From Leuconostoc mesenteroides subsp. mesenteroides ATCC 8293 (GTDB lineage Bacteria; Bacillota; Bacilli; Lactobacillales; Lactobacillaceae), in the NCBI RefSeq assembly GCF_000014445.1, contig NC_008531.1, forward strand, positions 899,001-963,000: 64,000 nt of DNA. The letters run 5' to 3'. The notes under the pieces are model-generated. The model saw only the letters and a program-made list of their open reading frames with translations, was not told where the DNA came from and did no database searches. A program made the position numbers and the translations under genes. Shown here in pieces: positions 1-11,128 of this stretch; the first letter of the stretch is position 1, and every line of letters starts with the position of its first letter.

Positions 1-1
1 C

Positions 2-805
2 ACTGCAGCACGTGGGGTTGTGCCTGATTCAGTTAAGATTTCATTTTATGTTGCAGCTGCAATACTATTATTGTCAACCATTTTTACCATTATAAATGTA
101 AAAGAGTATGACCCAGAAACGCTAGCATATTACCATGGTTTCAGGTCCGATGATAAGACACATGAATCGTTTATTGATATTTTGAAACACGCGCCAAAAG
201 TTTTTTGGACCTTAGGCATTGTTGAATTCTTTGTCTGGTTTGGTATTCCATACATGTGGACTTATTCTACTGGTGCTCTGTCAGAAAATATTTGGCACGT
301 TTCAGACCCTGCATCTGCTGGCTACCAAGCAGCAGGTAACTGGTTTGGTATTTTGCAGGCAGTGTACTCGGTTGTTGCAATAGTAGTGGGTATTTTATTT
401 CAAAGGTTAAACGATAAAACAAGAAAAATGACGTATTTCTTAAGTTTGATAGCTGGTGGTTTAGGATTTATTATCGTAGCTTATGGTCATACTCATGTGT
501 CGTCGTTAATTGGATTTGTACTAATCGGTATAGGTTGGATTGCATTGATTTCGATTCCATTTACTATTTTGACGAACGCATTGGATGGTAAACATGATGG
601 CGTTTATCTAGGTTTGTTTAATTGCTTTATCTGTATCCCTCAAATTGTTGCTTCGGTAGCAAGTTTTGCTATTTTCCCAGCTGTCGGAAAATCAATGGCC
701 CACATGTTAGCAATTGCAGGCGTCTTTCTGATGATTGGTGGTTGTTTAATTTGGATTGTTAAAGAAGAAAAAACACAAGTAGATATGACACAAAAAGGAG
801 AATGA
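2..805 (+). CDS. SLC45-type MFS sugar transporter, C-terminal part
   Basis: The reading frame is open from base 2, so the gene starts outside the window; only about 267 C-terminal residues are visible. They contain about six hydrophobic membrane segments and end in a charged cytoplasmic tail. The sequence (KVFWTLGIVEFFVWFGIPYMW, then a motif RLNDKTRK in a cytoplasmic loop) resembles the SLC45/GPH-like MFS transporters that carry maltose or other alpha-glucosides in lactobacilli. It lies 3 bp upstream of an alpha-glucosidase whose ribosome site sits inside this gene's last codons, so the pair probably imports and hydrolyses an unphosphorylated alpha-glucoside. The substrate is inferred from that neighbour. 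Confidence 0.75.
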   Translation, partial: TAARGVVPDSVKISFYVAAAILLLSTIFTIINVKEYDPETLAYYHGFRSDDKTHESFIDILKHAPKVFWTLGIVEFFVWFGIPYMWTYSTGALSENIWHVSDPASAGYQAAGNWFGILQAVYSVVAIVVGILFQRLNDKTRKMTYFLSLIAGGLGFIIVAYGHTHVSSLIGFVLIGIGWIALISIPFTILTNALDGKHDGVYLGLFNCFICIPQIVASVASFAIFPAVGKSMAHMLAIAGVFLMIGGCLIWIVKEEKTQVDMTQKGE

Positions 806-808
806 AAA

Positions 809-2491
809 ATGACAGAAGATATTAAGTGGTGGCAAAAAGCAGTTGCTTATCAGGTTTACCCACGATCGTTTCAAGATGCAAATGGAGATGGTATTGGTGA
901 TCTTCAAGGCATAGAACAAAGATTAGATTATATTAAAAAATTGGGTGCCGATGTCATTTGGTTAAATCCAATATATGCTTCACCTGACAAAGATAATGGC
1001 TACGATATCTCTGATTATGAAGATATTAATGCAAAATTTGGTACAATGCAGGACTTTGATCGATTACTTCAGAAAGCTCATGATAAAGGGATCAAAATTT
1101 TGATGGACTTGGTCGTTAATCACACATCAGACCAACACCAATGGTTCATTGAAAGCCGTTCCTCAAAGGATAATGATAAGCGTGACTTTTATATTTGGCG
1201 TGATCCAGTTGATGGACATGAGCCCAATAATTGGGGTTCCTTCTTTTCAGGGCCGGCATGGAAATTTGACGAAGAAACTGGGCAGTATTACTTACATTTG
1301 TTTGTTGAAGGACAGCCCGATTTGAATTGGGTAAATCCGGAAGTGCGCCAGGCAGTATTTGACATGATGAACTTTTGGGTTGATAAGGGAATTGATGGCT
1401 TCCGAATGGATGTTATTTCTTTGATATCAAAACCAGATGGGTTACCAGACGGTGAGGTACCTGAAGGAGGGGAGTATGGTAATTCAGATAAGGCAGTAGC
1501 TAATGGGCCCCATGTTCACGAGTATCTGCAAGAAATGCGTGAAAAAGTGCTAAAGAGAGCTGATATGATGACTGTTGGTGAAGCATCTGGTGTTGATATC
1601 AATAACGCTATCAAGTATGCAAACACAAATGAATCAGAATTAAATATGGTTTTCCAGTTTGAACATATGGGACTTGATAATAATCCAAATCCAGCTTTGG
1701 GAAAATGGTATGATCAAAAAGTTTCTCTAGTCGACCTGAAGGAAAACTTATCCAAGTGGCAAAATGATTTAGCTGGTAAAGCTTGGAATTCACTTTATTG
1801 GGATAACCATGATCAACCAAGAGCAGTAAGCCGCTATGGGGATGACCGAGCAGCGTATCGTGTGGTTTCAGCAAAGATGGTTGCGACCTTATTACACTTT
1901 ATGCAAGGGACACCATATGTCTATCAGGGTGAAGAAATTGGAATGACCAATGCCTATAATTTGCAACGTGAAGATTTCGATGATGTTGAAATCAAAAATG
2001 CTTTTAAGTATTTAATTGACAAGGATCATTTGATTGACGAAGACACAATGTTGAAATACGTACATGCGAAAGGACGCGACAATGCACGAACGCCGATGCA
2101 ATGGGACAGTACAGCGAATGCAGGATTTACAACAGGCACACCATGGCTCAAATTAAACGATAATTATGACACAATAAACGTTGAGCAAGCACTAGCTGAC
2201 AAGAGTTCTATATTTTACTATTATCAAAAACTAATTCAATTGCGCCATGATTTGCCAATTATCACTACTGGCAAGTATCAGTTGTTGGATCCGAAAGACG
2301 AGCAAGTCTATGCGTATCGACGTGTGGGAAACAACGAACAACTGCTTGTTATCAATAACTTCACTGACAATATCGTTACACGAGATTATAGTGTACCAAC
2401 AAATGCAAAAATTTTGGTTAGCAATTATGCTGATGACAAAGCGGAAACACTTCGTCCGTACGAGTCTAAAGTTTATCAGTTTGAAAAATAG
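809..2491 (+). CDS. malL: GH13 subfamily 31 alpha-glucosidase (oligo-1,6-glucosidase-like)
   Basis: A 560-residue cytoplasmic glycoside hydrolase, normal length for oligo-1,6-glucosidase/MalL. The N-terminal AVAYQVYPRSFQDANGDGIG and the four GH13 motifs are intact: DLVVNHTS (near residue 100), GFRMDV with nucleophile D201, VGEAS with acid/base E258, and NHD with D335. The residue after the nucleophile is Val; in this subfamily Val there goes with alpha-1,6 activity while Ala/Thr goes with maltases, so isomalto-oligosaccharides (for example from dextran) are plausible substrates. AAGGAG lies just before the ATG. Cotranscribed with the transporter ahead. The exact linkage specificity is inference. 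Confidence 0.88.
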   Translation: MTEDIKWWQKAVAYQVYPRSFQDANGDGIGDLQGIEQRLDYIKKLGADVIWLNPIYASPDKDNGYDISDYEDINAKFGTMQDFDRLLQKAHDKGIKILMDLVVNHTSDQHQWFIESRSSKDNDKRDFYIWRDPVDGHEPNNWGSFFSGPAWKFDEETGQYYLHLFVEGQPDLNWVNPEVRQAVFDMMNFWVDKGIDGFRMDVISLISKPDGLPDGEVPEGGEYGNSDKAVANGPHVHEYLQEMREKVLKRADMMTVGEASGVDINNAIKYANTNESELNMVFQFEHMGLDNNPNPALGKWYDQKVSLVDLKENLSKWQNDLAGKAWNSLYWDNHDQPRAVSRYGDDRAAYRVVSAKMVATLLHFMQGTPYVYQGEEIGMTNAYNLQREDFDDVEIKNAFKYLIDKDHLIDEDTMLKYVHAKGRDNARTPMQWDSTANAGFTTGTPWLKLNDNYDTINVEQALADKSSIFYYYQKLIQLRHDLPIITTGKYQLLDPKDEQVYAYRRVGNNEQLLVINNFTDNIVTRDYSVPTNAKILVSNYADDKAETLRPYESKVYQFEK

Positions 2492-2548
2492 TATCTTGCT
2501 TGATGACTAGCATTAAATGTTTATTGTAAACTAATTTATTTAAACTAT

Positions 2549-2562
2549 TGTAAACGCTTTCA
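2549..2562 (+). promoter_or_regulatory. CcpA cre box of the bgl operon
   Basis: TGTAAACGCTTTCA fits the low-GC Gram-positive cre consensus TGWAARCGYTWNCW at every position. It precedes the first RAT/terminator of the bgl operon by about 40 bp, so carbon catabolite repression of this operon by CcpA is expected. Confidence 0.8.
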
Positions 2563-2590
2563 TTTTGATAAATAATAACAATATAAAGTT

Positions 2591-2696
2591 GGATTGTAAC
2601 CACTGAATAAGTTGCGGTGGGCAAAACCAAATGATAGGGAAACTATACACCTTTCGATAATCGATGGTGATGGGGAACTATTATTTGGTTTTTTAT
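2591..2696 (+). promoter_or_regulatory. RAT antiterminator hairpin and overlapping terminator 1 (bgl)
   Basis: GGATTGTAAC at 2591 and GGCAAAACC ending at 2628 are the two flanks of a classic BglG/LicT RNA antiterminator hairpin. The last bases (AACCAAATGATAG) pair with CTATTATTTGGTT followed by T-rich sequence ending at about 2696, forming an intrinsic terminator that excludes the RAT fold. The next gene encodes the matching RNA-binding antiterminator, so the operon should be read only when the protein is active. Confidence 0.88.
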
Positions 2697-2718
2697 TTTC
2701 AAAATATAGGAGTAGACC

Positions 2719-3579
2719 ATGCTGGTAAAAAGAATTTTTAATAATAATGTTCTACTAGCTGAGAATAGCGAACAGGAATTAGTTATCGTTGGGCGCGGCG
2801 TTGGTTTCAAGCAAAAAATAGGTAATACAGTTGATTCGAGTAAAATTGAAAAAACTTATTATCCGCAAGATGAAAATTGGACGAGAATGTTTAACGAAAT
2901 GGCTGATACAATTTCGTCAGATTATGTTGAAATCGCCTCACATATTATTTCAACTGCGGAAAAAAGTTTAGGCCTGTCATTTGACGGATACTTGTTAATT
3001 GGACTAGCAGATCACATACAGTTTGCGGTAGAACGCTTACAAAAAAACTTGCCCATTAAAAATGAACTATTATGGGAAACAAAACATTTTTATCCTGATG
3101 AATATCGTATTGGTGCACTCGCTGTAGCTTTTATTAATGAACAAATGGGTGTGCAATTACCTGAGGATGAGGTTGGTTTTATTGCTTTGAAGTTTGTTGA
3201 AAAGCGTGCTGGACCAAACTTCAATGAGAAAGCAACCAATATGACGCAGCTCATTGAGAGTGCATTAACATTGATTCGTCATGATTTATTACCTGATATT
3301 GATTCTTCTAATCTCAATTATCAGAGATTAATTGTTCATTTGCGTTTCTTCGTAGATCGACTATTAGATGAAAGCCATGTTCAAAAAGGTGAGAATAGTT
3401 TTGACAATGTAATGTCGCAGCATTTATCAGAAAGTCTGCAGGAGCGTTACACAAGCTCATACCAATGTGCACAACGTGTGATTAACTATTTTGAAAAACA
3501 AACCAAACAAAAAACAGGAGTCAACGAACAAGTTTACTTGACTATGCATCTGCAAAGAATTGTTGATTCTTCAATTTAA
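2719..3579 (+). CDS. licT: BglG/LicT-family transcriptional antiterminator
   Basis: 286 residues: RNA-binding CAT domain (about 1-55, starting VKRIFNNNVLLAEN), PRD1 (about 65-170) and PRD2 (about 171-280). It binds RAT RNA, two copies of which flank its own gene, and blocks termination when the beta-glucoside PTS is transporting. Conserved PRD histidines are seen at H99 (LADHIQ), H207 (LIVHLRF) and H277 (YLTMHLQ); the fourth, expected in the motif GFIALH of PRD1, is Lys (K158). Genes and RATs are arranged as in the bgl operon of E. coli (RAT-antiterminator-RAT-PTS). The missing histidine may alter phosphorylation control. Confidence 0.9.
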   Translation: MLVKRIFNNNVLLAENSEQELVIVGRGVGFKQKIGNTVDSSKIEKTYYPQDENWTRMFNEMADTISSDYVEIASHIISTAEKSLGLSFDGYLLIGLADHIQFAVERLQKNLPIKNELLWETKHFYPDEYRIGALAVAFINEQMGVQLPEDEVGFIALKFVEKRAGPNFNEKATNMTQLIESALTLIRHDLLPDIDSSNLNYQRLIVHLRFFVDRLLDESHVQKGENSFDNVMSQHLSESLQERYTSSYQCAQRVINYFEKQTKQKTGVNEQVYLTMHLQRIVDSSI

Positions 3580-3583
3580 ATTA

Positions 3584-6991
<3,408 letters not shown>

Positions 6992-6995
6992 TAGC

Positions 6996-7030
6996 AAAAA
7001 GCGACACACCGATAAACAGTGTCGCTTTTT
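6996..7030. terminator. Bidirectional intrinsic terminator
   Basis: AAAAAGCGACAC and GTGTCGCTTTTT form a perfect stem with A and T tracts on both sides. It ends the bgl operon and also suits the convergent acetyltransferase gene. Confidence 0.85.
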
Positions 7031-7042
7031 AATTGAAGTAAG

Positions 7043-7588
7043 TTATTTAGGCTGAAATTTAACAAATATATTCAAATCTTTGAAATCATCATTATAAGTT
7101 ATTTGGTCTTTTAATATTGCTTCTAAGGTAAAGTTCAGTCTATGAGCTACAGCTATACTCTTACCATTTTCACTGTCAGATTGAAGGATAATTTTATGAA
7201 AATTTAATTTTTCAAAAGCATAGTTCAACACAAGATTTACTGAGCTGGAAATGATGCCCAGACCTTGGTAATTACTCGATAACCAATAACCTAGCTCTGC
7301 TCTTTTGTTTTTCCTGTCAATATTATGTAAGTCAATCATTCCCACGGGAGTATTATTAACGAGTATCGTCAGCATAAGCAATTCTTGTTTGGCCATTTTA
7401 AGCCGAGCGTAATTTAAAAATTGTGCCTCATTTTCTACGGTTTTAATATTAGGCGTCCAAGGCATCCAGCGTGATAGAGTTTCCCTATCTTGATTAATAA
7501 TACGAAATAATTCAGCAGCGTGACTGTTTTCGGGCATGACTAACTGGACTTTATAATGATCTATTACGAATTTTTGAAAAGTGAACAT
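7043..7588 (-). CDS. GNAT acetyltransferase, RimJ/RimL-like
   Basis: 181 residues of the GNAT fold. Visible features are RRAELGYWLSSNYQGLGIIS-like acetyl-CoA binding sequence (KRAELGYWL then YQGLGI) and the C-terminal NFHKIILQSDSENGKSIAVAHRLNF segment typical of ribosomal-protein-serine/alanine N-acetyltransferases, where the residue pair N and S precede the helix of motif B. The starting LNVFTFQ-type N-terminus is short. It is monocistronic and convergent with the bgl operon. The substrate (ribosomal protein, other protein or small molecule) cannot be told from the sequence. Confidence 0.78.
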   Translation of the reverse strand: MFTFQKFVIDHYKVQLVMPENSHAAELFRIINQDRETLSRWMPWTPNIKTVENEAQFLNYARLKMAKQELLMLTILVNNTPVGMIDLHNIDRKNKRAELGYWLSSNYQGLGIISSSVNLVLNYAFEKLNFHKIILQSDSENGKSIAVAHRLNFTLEAILKDQITYNDDFKDLNIFVKFQPK

Positions 7589-7821
7589 TTTAAACTCCTT
7601 AATACCTTTAAATTATACTCTTTCAATGAAATAGTTTGCGTTTTTTGCGAAAGTATCGTGATCATTTAATTAACAACAAGTTTGTACAGTCTAGTAATTT
7701 ATATCAATTGCAGAAGTAGATCAGCTGAATAATAAGTGTTTAATAATTTACTCGGAACTTGTTTTATGTTAATATACTTATAATTAATAAGTATATTACT
7801 TTAATAAAAAGAGGTGTGTTC

Positions 7822-8277
7822 ATGAGTAAAGTTATAAGTTTGGTTGGTCAACAGTTAGATGCGTTACTAGAAAATGAGACTAATATCGTTTCCAACCTAG
7901 CAAATGCTGCTGCCTTATTGTTTCAAAACTATGAGAATCTGAACTGGGCAGGTTTTTATATCTACAACGATGATGCTAAAGAGTTGGATTTAGGCCCATT
8001 TCAGGGTAAAGTGGCATGTATGCATATCAAGCCTGGATCAGGCGTGGTAGGGACAGCTTTTGCTAACAAAGAAAGTATTGTTGTACCGAACGTACATGAT
8101 TTTGCTGGCCACATTGCTTGTGATGCTGATAGTAATTCGGAATTAGTGGTACCAATATTTAAAAATGGACAAATTTATGGAATAATTGATATCGATTCGC
8201 CATTACTGAACCGCTTTGGTGAGAACGAAAAAAATGAAGTAGAAGAGCTTGCTGAAATCTTAGCAAATCATATTTAA
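7822..8277 (+). CDS. msrC: GAF-domain free methionine-(R)-sulfoxide reductase
   Basis: 151 residues from the ATG at 7822, preceded by AAAAGAGGTG; the longer frame start at 7759 has no ribosome site. The motifs GPFQGKVACMHI, GSGVVGTAF and GHIACDADSNSELVVPI identify the fRMsr family, which reduces free methionine-R-sulfoxide. Of the three cysteines of E. coli fRMsr, those corresponding to C84 and C118 are present (C66, C100), while the middle one is Val (V76). Two cysteines suffice for the accepted catalytic/resolving pair, so activity is likely. Monocistronic, ended by the terminator at 8296. Confidence 0.87.
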   Translation: MSKVISLVGQQLDALLENETNIVSNLANAAALLFQNYENLNWAGFYIYNDDAKELDLGPFQGKVACMHIKPGSGVVGTAFANKESIVVPNVHDFAGHIACDADSNSELVVPIFKNGQIYGIIDIDSPLLNRFGENEKNEVEELAEILANHI

Positions 8278-8294
8278 TGTCCATGCTACAAATT

Positions 8295-8327
8295 AAAGGC
8301 AACTGAGTTGAACAGTTGCCTTTTTAT
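8295..8327 (+). terminator. Intrinsic terminator after msrC
   Basis: AAGGCAACTG and CAGTTGCCTTTTT form a 10-bp stem followed by T residues. Confidence 0.85.
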
Positions 8328-8351
8328 TTTGATAGGAATCCGTATCAGTAT

Positions 8352-9920
8352 CTACCTATTTTTGAGGACATCTAGTACGTGGCATTTTTGGTAAATAACC
8401 AATACTAGTAAACCTCCTAGCGACCCAACTAATGCCAGAAAAAGACCTGAGCTAACTCTAGTATCCGGAACAAAATGATTGGATACTAGACTCAATCCGG
8501 TAAACAGTATTAATAACATAAATGAGCTAACATAGATGGCATTTAATGCTTTTGTATTTAAAAAGTCAAGAAGTTCAAATCGATGATTAATATAACTGCC
8601 CATAATAATTGTGACAATAACCAGAGAAATAAACGTTGATAATAAAGCGCCTAGAGAGCTTGTTAAATAGATCATAATAGGTTGGCATAGGATTTTTACA
8701 GCTATGCCCCAGCCAATTGCCCTAAGCGCTATGCCAGTTTTACTGAGTCCTTGTAAAATCATGGCTAGGACAGATGTTAACCCCATGAATAGCGCAATAA
8801 CCGCTGAAATTTGTACCATTGGTATATATAAGCTTTCCGCAGCATAATTTCCATAAAATAAAATGTAGACCGGTTTACTCAACGAGTAAAGTGCTGCACA
8901 AGCAGGTAAGGTAATGGCACAAAATAATACGTAAGCTTGACTAATATATTTTCTTAGTACCTCATGATTGTACCGGCTTTTCGAAATTAGAGGCAAAATA
9001 GTCGATGCAATTGAAACAGACAATGAAACCACAATCATAATTAGCTTATTACTATTAAAATTGAACAAGCCAAAAATCGTTTCAATTTTATTACTTGATA
9101 GCATAGGATTGAATTTTGACATCAGTACGTGAAAACTGAATTGATCTATCCATTGATAGGCAACTAAGAAACCACCAATGACGACGAAAGGCAAAGACTG
9201 AACAATAATATGCTTAAAATCGATGATTTCTGGTTCAGAATTTTCTTTAAGGGAATCAGCATTTAACAGCTGCTTTTTTGAAAGTGAGTTGGTGCAGAAG
9301 AGTAAGTAAAGTGTTGCAACCCAAGCACCAATTGATGCTGCAAATGTTGAATGTACAACTACAGTTACCCAGCTGCCATGCTGTAGTTGTAAAATAACAT
9401 ATGCAGATCCTAACATATAGGCCACACGGACGACTTGCTCAATCACGTCAGACTTGGCAATTTCTGCCATTCTTAGCTCACCCTGCAGTCGACCTCTTAA
9501 AACAGATAAAAATGGAAACACTAATACAGCCAAAGAAAGGGATCTTAGTACAGGAATCAATTTTACGTCACTGGCAGAAAGGATAGGGGCTAAGGACCAT
9601 AATGCAACGCAACAAATAAATCCCGCGACCCAACTTAGTCGCGTCGCATTTTTCAAGAATTGATGCTTACTATTACCTTCAAGTCGTGCCGTAAATTTAG
9701 CAACAGCTGAAGGTAATCCAGCAGTCGATAACATTAAGAAAAATTGATATAAATTATAGCCTTTACCCATCAAAGTGTTAGCTTGGAGTGATAATGCACC
9801 TAACATTATTGTCCAAGGAATGACATACAATGCGCCTAAAACTCGCGAAGTAATATTGCCAAAAGCAAGCCATGCGGTACCATTGGTGAGTTGGTTTTGG
9901 GATAATTTTTTTAGTCTCAT
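8352..9920 (-). CDS. MurJ/SpoVB-type polysaccharide or lipid flippase
   Basis: 522 residues with about 14 predicted membrane segments, the layout of the MOP superfamily (PST/MurJ-like YtgP, SpoVB). The N-terminal half has NGTAWLAFGNITSRVLGALY and the motif GLPSAVAKFTARLEG with a positively charged loop, both found in YtgP-like proteins. Such proteins flip undecaprenyl-linked cell-wall precursors or surface polysaccharide units across the membrane. It is the only gene on its strand here, between msrC and the remnant surface-polymer cluster at 9996-12685. Whether it moves lipid II or another lipid-linked sugar is not decided by the sequence. Confidence 0.78.
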   Translation of the reverse strand: MRLKKLSQNQLTNGTAWLAFGNITSRVLGALYVIPWTIMLGALSLQANTLMGKGYNLYQFFLMLSTAGLPSAVAKFTARLEGNSKHQFLKNATRLSWVAGFICCVALWSLAPILSASDVKLIPVLRSLSLAVLVFPFLSVLRGRLQGELRMAEIAKSDVIEQVVRVAYMLGSAYVILQLQHGSWVTVVVHSTFAASIGAWVATLYLLFCTNSLSKKQLLNADSLKENSEPEIIDFKHIIVQSLPFVVIGGFLVAYQWIDQFSFHVLMSKFNPMLSSNKIETIFGLFNFNSNKLIMIVVSLSVSIASTILPLISKSRYNHEVLRKYISQAYVLFCAITLPACAALYSLSKPVYILFYGNYAAESLYIPMVQISAVIALFMGLTSVLAMILQGLSKTGIALRAIGWGIAVKILCQPIMIYLTSSLGALLSTFISLVIVTIIMGSYINHRFELLDFLNTKALNAIYVSSFMLLILFTGLSLVSNHFVPDTRVSSGLFLALVGSLGGLLVLVIYQKCHVLDVLKNR

Positions 9921-9995
9921 TTTATTATTGTAACACTGATAATTATTTCAATATATTAGTGCGTCTAAATTTGAAAAGGGATTGCATAAATATAG

Positions 9996-10241
9996 TTACA
10001 AAGTAGTCATTCCTTTGACAAAATGGACTGGTAAGGTGACGTGATTGTGGGACGCTGTAGTAGTAGTTTTTTGATTCATTTGTGATAATAATTTTTCTAC
10101 TGATGATTTGGCGATTTCGGCAGTAGGCTGTTTAATTGAAGATAAAAAAATTTGTTGTCGTGAATAAATACGAGCACCATCAAATCCTATTATTTGTACA
10201 TCTTTGGGTACATTAATTCCCTTATTGAAAGCTGGAATAAA
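9996..10241 (-). pseudogene. LacI-family regulator, C-terminal fragment
   Basis: On the minus strand 81 codons read FIPAFNKGINVPKDVQIIGF and then DGARIY, ending in KGMTTL and a stop at 9996. GINVPKDVQIIGFDG is the typical C-terminal core strand of LacI-family repressors (like ScrR/RbsR), and SSIKQPTAEIAKSSVEKLL is the following helix region. A TAA stop directly precedes residue F, no start is available, and the DNA-binding and most of the sugar-binding domain are absent. The fragment ends exactly where the glycosyltransferase remnant on the other strand begins, so a deletion removed its 5' part. Confidence 0.85.
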
Positions 10242-10748
10242 TTATATACGCAACGACAACGTTGGCAGCGTGGCCAAATTGAAGTATCGCAAAAGTATTC
10301 TGGAAATCGTTTGGGATTAAAATCATTTTTCTCAAATTTTTTGGTGAGAAGACTAATCATTGATCACACATTTATGTTTCTAAAAACAATATGGCTCTTC
10401 GCAAGTATTGCGCTATTGTTTTTAAACTATTCACCGTTATTGCTACTACTATCATATGTTGCCATTTATCTTCTATATGTTTTTATGAGTACAATGGTTT
10501 TTGTTAATGTAAACATGATGCTAAAAAAATTTAGTGATGAGCGAACATTTTATTTTTCGCTATTCGATTGTGTATTTTGGATGCCCATATATAATTTTAT
10601 TTTGTCTTGGGTACGCTTAATTGGCGTAATTAATACAGAATATCTTTCTGCTAAGTGGGCTACGAAAAATTATCATGAAGAATTCAAAACAGTAGGAACA
10701 ATTGTTAAGCAGGACTTTATTAAAATTAAAGGAGGTAGAAAAAAATGA
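10236..10748 (+). pseudogene. Glycosyltransferase 2 C-terminal remnant (XrtG-associated type)
   Basis: About 170 codons beginning KLYTQRQRWQRGQIEV, which contains the Q-x-x-RW motif found near the end of the catalytic domain of processive family 2 glycosyltransferases, followed by three to four membrane segments and a basic tail. The UDP-sugar-binding half with the DxD motifs is missing. The open frame can be extended back to a possible start at 10194, but that extension only reads the antisense of the LacI fragment. It overlaps the next gene by 4 bp, as in the glycosyltransferase family that accompanies exosortase G in Gram-positives (TIGR03111). Almost certainly non-functional. Confidence 0.75.
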
Positions 10749-11125
10749 ATTTAGTAGGTACCTATCATTTGAAATATTACATCCATGCTAGCCATGCAAT
10801 TAGATGGGAAAATGGCGAAGGTGACGAACACGCACATTCTTGGGAAATAGCGGTAGAGTTCCGTTCAACCAACGAAAACATGATTGTATTTGATAAAATT
10901 GAGAGCTCTCTAGATGATCTTTTTAAAGCATATTCTGGAAAATTTTTGAACACGGTTGAACCTTTTACCACAATAGATCCTACTTTAGAAAATATAACAA
11001 AGTTCTTTTTTACGTTAGTTGAGAAGCAAATTTTACCTATGCACGCACAATTAAACAAAATTGAGCTCGGTGAATCGCCAATGAGATTTTATTATGTGAC
11101 CCGAGATGACATGAGTGGTGAATAG
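10745..11125 (+). CDS. 6-pyruvoyl-tetrahydropterin synthase-like protein (XrtG cluster)
   Basis: 126 residues with strong ribosome site AAAGGAGG. The fold of 6-pyruvoyl-tetrahydropterin synthase is indicated by an early FxASHAI-like motif (YIHASHAIRW), the pair GDEHAHSWEIAVEF (zinc-binding histidines in HAHSW) and the terminal ES..RFYY segment. Sequence and position, directly after a GT2 gene and before a large membrane protein, match the PTPS-related family TIGR03112 that travels with exosortase G. Its role there is not established. Here its partner glycosyltransferase is broken and no exosortase is present, so it is likely an orphan under relaxed selection, although its own frame is intact. 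Confidence 0.72.
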   Translation: MNLVGTYHLKYYIHASHAIRWENGEGDEHAHSWEIAVEFRSTNENMIVFDKIESSLDDLFKAYSGKFLNTVEPFTTIDPTLENITKFFFTLVEKQILPMHAQLNKIELGESPMRFYYVTRDDMSGE

Positions 11126-11128
11126 GAT

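Noticed and set aside
10194..10235. Possible N-terminal extension of the glycosyltransferase from a start at 10194
   Set aside because: These codons are simply the antisense of the LacI-family fragment; family similarity starts only at about 10236.
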